A stretch of DNA of 64,000 nucleotides from Runella rosea (GTDB lineage: Bacteria; Bacteroidota; Bacteroidia; Cytophagales; Spirosomataceae), in the NCBI RefSeq assembly GCF_003325355.1, contig NZ_CP030850.1, forward strand, positions 5,015,501 to 5,079,500, in the 5' to 3' direction. Shown one piece after another: positions 60,420 to 64,000 of the stretch. Every line of letters begins with the position of its first letter. Position 1 is the stretch's first letter. The position numbers were made by a program, and so were the translations under genes. A model generated the notes under the pieces. It saw nothing but the letters and a program-made list of their open reading frames with translations. It searched no databases and had not been told where the DNA came from.

Positions 60420-62303
60420 ATGAAAAAACTATTCTTATTGATTTTCATTGGGCTGTGTGTAGCCACTTTGCCAGTCGCTGCTCAAGAAGATGTCCTAAAA
60501 AAACTACAGGCGATTGCCGTGGTTGACCAAAAAGTGATGATGCCCATGCGAGATGGCGTTCGTTTGGCAACGGATATTTTTCGCCCTAAAACGGACAAGC
60601 CTGTTCCGGTGATTTTCTCCAGAACTCCCTATAATTTTAATTCGTGGGGCAACGGTGAACAAAGAAACGGAACCTATCAACAGGCACTGGATGCGGTTTC
60701 GCACGGGTACGCGTATGTAGTTCAGAATGAGCGCGGACGGTTTTTTTCGGAAGGTGAGTGGGATATTCTCGGAACGCCTGTTACTGATGGATACGATGCT
60801 TTTTCATGGTTGACTAAGCAGGCTTGGTGCAACGGAAAAATCGGTACGCTGGGCTGTTCTTCTACTGCCGAATGGCAAATGGCCGTGGCCGCCCTCGACC
60901 ATCCTTCTCATGCCGCAATGGTGCCGCAAGGCTTTGGCGCGGGCGTAGGAAAAGTAGGAGAGTTTTGGGAGCAGGGCAATTGGTACCGAGGTGGTGCACA
61001 GCAGATGCTGTTTACGGCGTGGTTATATGGAACCCAAAACGACGCGATTCGCCCGCAGTTACCCAAAAATGCCACGCAGGAAGAATTGGTACGGGTTTCG
61101 CGCTATTTCGATTTAGCGACCGAAATGCCTCCTGTCGATTGGTCCAAGGGGCTGCGTCATCTTCCAGTACAGGATATAATCAAAAATGTGAACGGGCAAA
61201 AAGGTGTTTATGATAAAATGATTGTCCGCAAACCCAATGACCCAGATTGGTTCAAAGGAGGATTGTACCATGACAATATGCCTTTTGGCGTACCGAGTTT
61301 TTGGTTTGTATCTTGGTACGATGTGTCGAGTGCCCCCAACCTTGCGCTTTATAATCATGTTCGTAAAAACGCCACTGACCCCCAAGTGCGCGACAATCAA
61401 TACTTAGTCATTGCTCCTACGCTTCACTGCGCCTACAAACGTGCCACTGAAAACACCATCGTGGGTGAGCGTAGCATGGGCGATGCCCGCCTCAACTATG
61501 ATGAGCAGATTTATGCATGGTTTGATCTTTGGCTGAAAGGTGATGCTAACGATTTTGCTAAGAAAACACCTAAGGTTCAGTATTTTACGATGGGGTCAAA
61601 CAAGTGGCAGTCGTCTGATACGTGGCCACCTGCCAACGTTGAAATGACTACTTATTACCTCACAAGCGGTGGTAAAGCCAACAGCCTCTACGGAGATGGA
61701 AAACTCACGCTTGCTGCACCAGTCAAAGAGTCTAAATCGGATGGGTTTGCGTATGACCCTATGTTCCCAGTTCCCTCTTACGGTGGCAACGTTTGCTGTA
61801 CGGGTACGGCGGTTCAGGGAGGTTCGTTTGACCAGCACCAAATGGAAACTCGGCACGACATTTTAGTGTACACGACTGACCCATTCAAAGAGGGGGCAGA
61901 GCTGTCGGGACCGATTGAAACGACGCTCTACGTAGGCTCAGATGCCAAAGACACCGATTTTACGGTAAAACTTATCGACGTTTATCCCGATGGGCGTGCC
62001 TATAATCTGGATGAGACGATTCTGCGTGCTCGCTATCGTGAGGGATTTGACAAAGAGGTATGGATGGAAAAAGGGAAGGTGTACAAACTTACGCTCAGCC
62101 CTATGGTAACGTCCAATTATTTTGCCCCTGGTCATAGCCTTAGGGTAGAAATATCGAGCAGTAATTTTCCACGTTTTGACCGAAATCTCAATACAGGAGG
62201 GAAAAATTTCGATGAAAAAACGGGTGTAGTTGCCAATAACCAAATTTTTCATTCTGCGGCGTATCCATCGGCAATTCGGGTGCCGTTGGTGAAAGGAAAA
62301 TAA
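60420..62303 (+). CDS. Secreted CocE/NonD family hydrolase
   Basis: This 627-aa exported alpha/beta hydrolase is of the X-Pro dipeptidyl-peptidase/cocaine-esterase family. A signal peptide ends at PVAAQ (about 21). The N-terminal hydrolase domain carries [30 protein letters not shown] and the nucleophile motif GCSSTAEWQ (S147); the C-terminal part (about 420-620) is the jelly-roll domain with [30 protein letters not shown] and the [16 protein letters not shown] close. Substrates may be acyl esters, beta-lactam-type amides or peptides. It has a good promoter and a downstream hairpin. Confidence 0.93.
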   Translation: MKKLFLLIFIGLCVATLPVAAQEDVLKKLQAIAVVDQKVMMPMRDGVRLATDIFRPKTDKPVPVIFSRTPYNFNSWGNGEQRNGTYQQALDAVSHGYAYVVQNERGRFFSEGEWDILGTPVTDGYDAFSWLTKQAWCNGKIGTLGCSSTAEWQMAVAALDHPSHAAMVPQGFGAGVGKVGEFWEQGNWYRGGAQQMLFTAWLYGTQNDAIRPQLPKNATQEELVRVSRYFDLATEMPPVDWSKGLRHLPVQDIIKNVNGQKGVYDKMIVRKPNDPDWFKGGLYHDNMPFGVPSFWFVSWYDVSSAPNLALYNHVRKNATDPQVRDNQYLVIAPTLHCAYKRATENTIVGERSMGDARLNYDEQIYAWFDLWLKGDANDFAKKTPKVQYFTMGSNKWQSSDTWPPANVEMTTYYLTSGGKANSLYGDGKLTLAAPVKESKSDGFAYDPMFPVPSYGGNVCCTGTAVQGGSFDQHQMETRHDILVYTTDPFKEGAELSGPIETTLYVGSDAKDTDFTVKLIDVYPDGRAYNLDETILRARYREGFDKEVWMEKGKVYKLTLSPMVTSNYFAPGHSLRVEISSSNFPRFDRNLNTGGKNFDEKTGVVANNQIFHSAAYPSAIRVPLVKGK

Positions 62304-62307
62304 AAAG

Positions 62308-62333
62308 TGCCGGCGGTGTTCTCACCGCCGGCA
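62308..62333 (+). terminator. Hairpin after the CocE-type gene
   Basis: TGCCGGCGGTG and CACCGCCGGCA pair perfectly (11 bp, nearly all G-C) around TTCT, starting five bases after the stop. There is no T-run, so it may stabilise the 3' end rather than act as a classical terminator. Confidence 0.6.
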
Positions 62334-62489
62334 GCATGAAAAGATATAAACCTCTTGCTTTTCTCCTTTTCTAATGTGGAGGTATCAAATAGCCTTTCGT
62401 CCAATACTTTAGAATAAAAAACGTTACTTTTAAAGCGATAATAGCGAACAAATTATACTGTGTTGCCCTAACTCAATTTCAATTGCTGC

Positions 62490-64000
62490 GTGAAAAAACA
62501 CCTTGCCTGGCTCTGTCTGTTGCTTTTTTTAGGTTTGGAAGGCTGTAAAACGGCCCAAAAACCACGCGCTGGTTTCCGCGACTTTGGCCCCATGGGTTTA
62601 CGCCGAGAAATGAGGGCCGTTTGGATTGCCACCGTCGATAATATTGACTGGCCCAGCCGCAAGAATCTTTCTCCCGAAGACCAACGAGAAGAATTTATCC
62701 GCATTTTAGACACGCACAAACGCACGGGCATTAATGCCGTGTTTGTACAAGTACGTGCCGCCGCCGACGCGTTTTACGCCAAAAGTGAAGAGCCTTGGTC
62801 AGAATGGCTTACGGGCAAACAGGGTAGAGCACCCGAGCCATTTTATGACCCGATGGAGTTTATGATTGAGGAATGTCATCGGCGTGGAATGGAGTTTCAC
62901 GCTTGGCTCAATCTCAATCGGGTATCGCACCGCGTAAGCAAAAGTATTTCCAACGAGAATATCGGTCGCCAGCATCCTGAGTGGGTTTTTGAGTATGATG
63001 GCTATAAGCTGTTCAATTTTGGCCTTCCCGAAGTGCGGGAGTATATCACGGGTATTACCACCAATATTGTTAAAAATTACGATGTCGACGGGATTCATTT
63101 TGACGATTATTTTTATCCTTATACCGTTACAGGACAGACCTTAAAAGACGAAGAAGCCTTCCGACAATACGGGGGGCGATTCAGAAGCAAAGACGATTGG
63201 CGACGTGATAATATTGACAAACTCATCAAACAAATCAGCGATGCCATCATTGCTGAGAAACCGTACGTAAAATTCGGTGTCAGCCCTTTTGGAGTATGGC
63301 GAAACCGGAAAGATGACCCCACAGGCTCAGCCACTGAAGGGGGCCAAACATCGTACGATAACCTTTATGCCGACACCAAAAAATGGATGAAGGCGGGATG
63401 GATTGACTACATAGTGCCGCAAATTTATTTTTCTACTAAACACGATAAAGTCCCTTTTAAAATCCTGACTTCATGGTGGCTGAAGCATACCTACGGGCGC
63501 CACTTGTACATCGGACAAGGCGCGTATAAAGTAGGGGTGCAAGAGAAAGATAGGGCTTGGACCAATGCTTCTGAATTCTCCAACCAAATGCGGTTTATTC
63601 GGCTTAATCCAGAAATTACAGGAAGTGTATTTTTTAGTTCTAAATCTTTGATTAACAATAAATTGGGGCACGCAGATTCGTTGCGTACCAATTTCTATAA
63701 AGAACCTGCTTTTCCGCCTACGATGCCGTGGAAAGACCGGGTAGCACCGCAAACACCCAGTAACTTGCAGATATCCGACACCCGTAACGGTGTAGAGTTG
63801 CGCTGGAATGCCTCAGAGCCCGCCCGTGATGGCGATAAAGCGCATTATTACGCCGTTTACCGCTATTCTGACAGCGAAAAACCAAGGCTGTTGGCGGCCT
63901 GCTATGAAGGCCAAACCCGCGCGCTTGACCGCACTGCTCTCCGTAATCGGCGTTATACGTATGCCATCACGGCTCTCGACCGCCTGCATAATGAAAGCGA
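62490..64000 (+). CDS. GHL10-type family 10 glycosylhydrolase lipoprotein, cut by window edge
   Basis: About 503 codons are visible and the frame stays open to the end of the window. The start is GTG at 62490, giving a lipoprotein signal with lipobox GLEGC (C19). The GHL10 barrel begins with LRREMRAVWIATVDNIDWP and continues with VFVQVRAAADAFY, EFHAWLNLNRV, DVDGIHFDDYFYPY and KFGVSPFGVWRN, all family signatures. From about residue 425 a fibronectin-III-like domain (PSNLQISDTRNGVELRWNAS) begins. Predicted role: hydrolysis of peptidoglycan-like or other amino-sugar glycans in the envelope. Confidence 0.92.
   Translation, partial: MKKHLAWLCLLLFLGLEGCKTAQKPRAGFRDFGPMGLRREMRAVWIATVDNIDWPSRKNLSPEDQREEFIRILDTHKRTGINAVFVQVRAAADAFYAKSEEPWSEWLTGKQGRAPEPFYDPMEFMIEECHRRGMEFHAWLNLNRVSHRVSKSISNENIGRQHPEWVFEYDGYKLFNFGLPEVREYITGITTNIVKNYDVDGIHFDDYFYPYTVTGQTLKDEEAFRQYGGRFRSKDDWRRDNIDKLIKQISDAIIAEKPYVKFGVSPFGVWRNRKDDPTGSATEGGQTSYDNLYADTKKWMKAGWIDYIVPQIYFSTKHDKVPFKILTSWWLKHTYGRHLYIGQGAYKVGVQEKDRAWTNASEFSNQMRFIRLNPEITGSVFFSSKSLINNKLGHADSLRTNFYKEPAFPPTMPWKDRVAPQTPSNLQISDTRNGVELRWNASEPARDGDKAHYYAVYRYSDSEKPRLLAACYEGQTRALDRTALRNRRYTYAITALDRLHNES

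Noticed and set aside
1-64000. Mobile element, prophage, CRISPR or defence system
   Set aside because: I looked for transposases, integrases, tRNA-adjacent att-like repeats, regularly spaced repeats and nuclease/ATPase defence genes and saw none. The only repeats are terminator hairpins and operator-like palindromes.

Overview
The window reads as chromosome of a Bacteroidota member, most likely a pigmented Cytophagales (Runella/Spirosoma/Dyadobacter-like; the genus is a guess). The grounds are four SusC/SusD pairs, a GLPGLI-family protein beside an outer-membrane barrel, an ASPIC/UnbV FG-GAP lipoprotein, several Bacteroidota-type promoters (TTG, 17-20 nt, TANNTTTG), and crtI/crtB carotenoid genes. 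I found no tRNA or rRNA gene, intact insertion sequence, CRISPR array or prophage.

Layout. 1-4.3 kb: a gene-poor left edge, then an aldehyde dehydrogenase, a class I glutamine amidotransferase, an uncharacterised membrane protein and a secreted DUF1080 protein, all on +. 4.5-9.3 kb (minus): an outer-membrane barrel protein, a GLPGLI protein and a clan GH-A-like secreted protein, probably one operon. 9.5-10.6 kb (minus): rpsL-rpsG, with a terminator directly behind rpsG and no fusA. 10.7-18.2 kb: a nitrite-assimilation block. nirB, nirD, a NarX-like histidine kinase, a NarL-like regulator, a TauE/SafE permease and a periplasmic rhodanese run on minus. The siroheme methyltransferase gene diverges from nirB across an AT-rich region holding two identical 12-bp palindromes. 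18.2-22.8 kb: a secreted alpha/beta hydrolase, a Cys/Met-metabolism PLP enzyme and an OmpR-type two-component system. 23.0-29.2 kb: a PQQ-type dehydrogenase/PKD/cytochrome c fusion, a sugar isomerase-like protein, and an overlapping pair of uncharacterised exported proteins. 29.2-50 kb: a Nudix-like regulator whose Nudix box has lost key glutamates, then three SusCD pairs and a large FG-GAP/ASPIC lipoprotein. 50.2-54.2 kb: a small WxPG-repeat lipoprotein, crtB, crtI and a secreted amidohydrolase. 54.4-64 kb: a fourth SusCD pair, a small barrel protein, a CocE-type hydrolase and a GHL10-type glycosidase cut by the window edge.

How the genes fit together. Much of the window serves uptake and breakdown of complex organic matter: SusCD import, secreted hydrolases and periplasmic oxidation of sugars. 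The best-defined local circuit is nitrite reduction. It combines the enzyme (NirBD), its siroheme cofactor step (SUMT), and a two-component system whose sensor carries a nitrate/nitrite-type P-box, with sulfur/anion-handling genes downstream. I saw no clear-cut new defence or mobile system. The most promising unexplained items are the nir block architecture and its palindromes, the degenerate-Nudix regulator facing a SusCD operon, an orphan hairpin between two divergent SusC genes, and the overlapping propeller-like/Ig-like gene pair.
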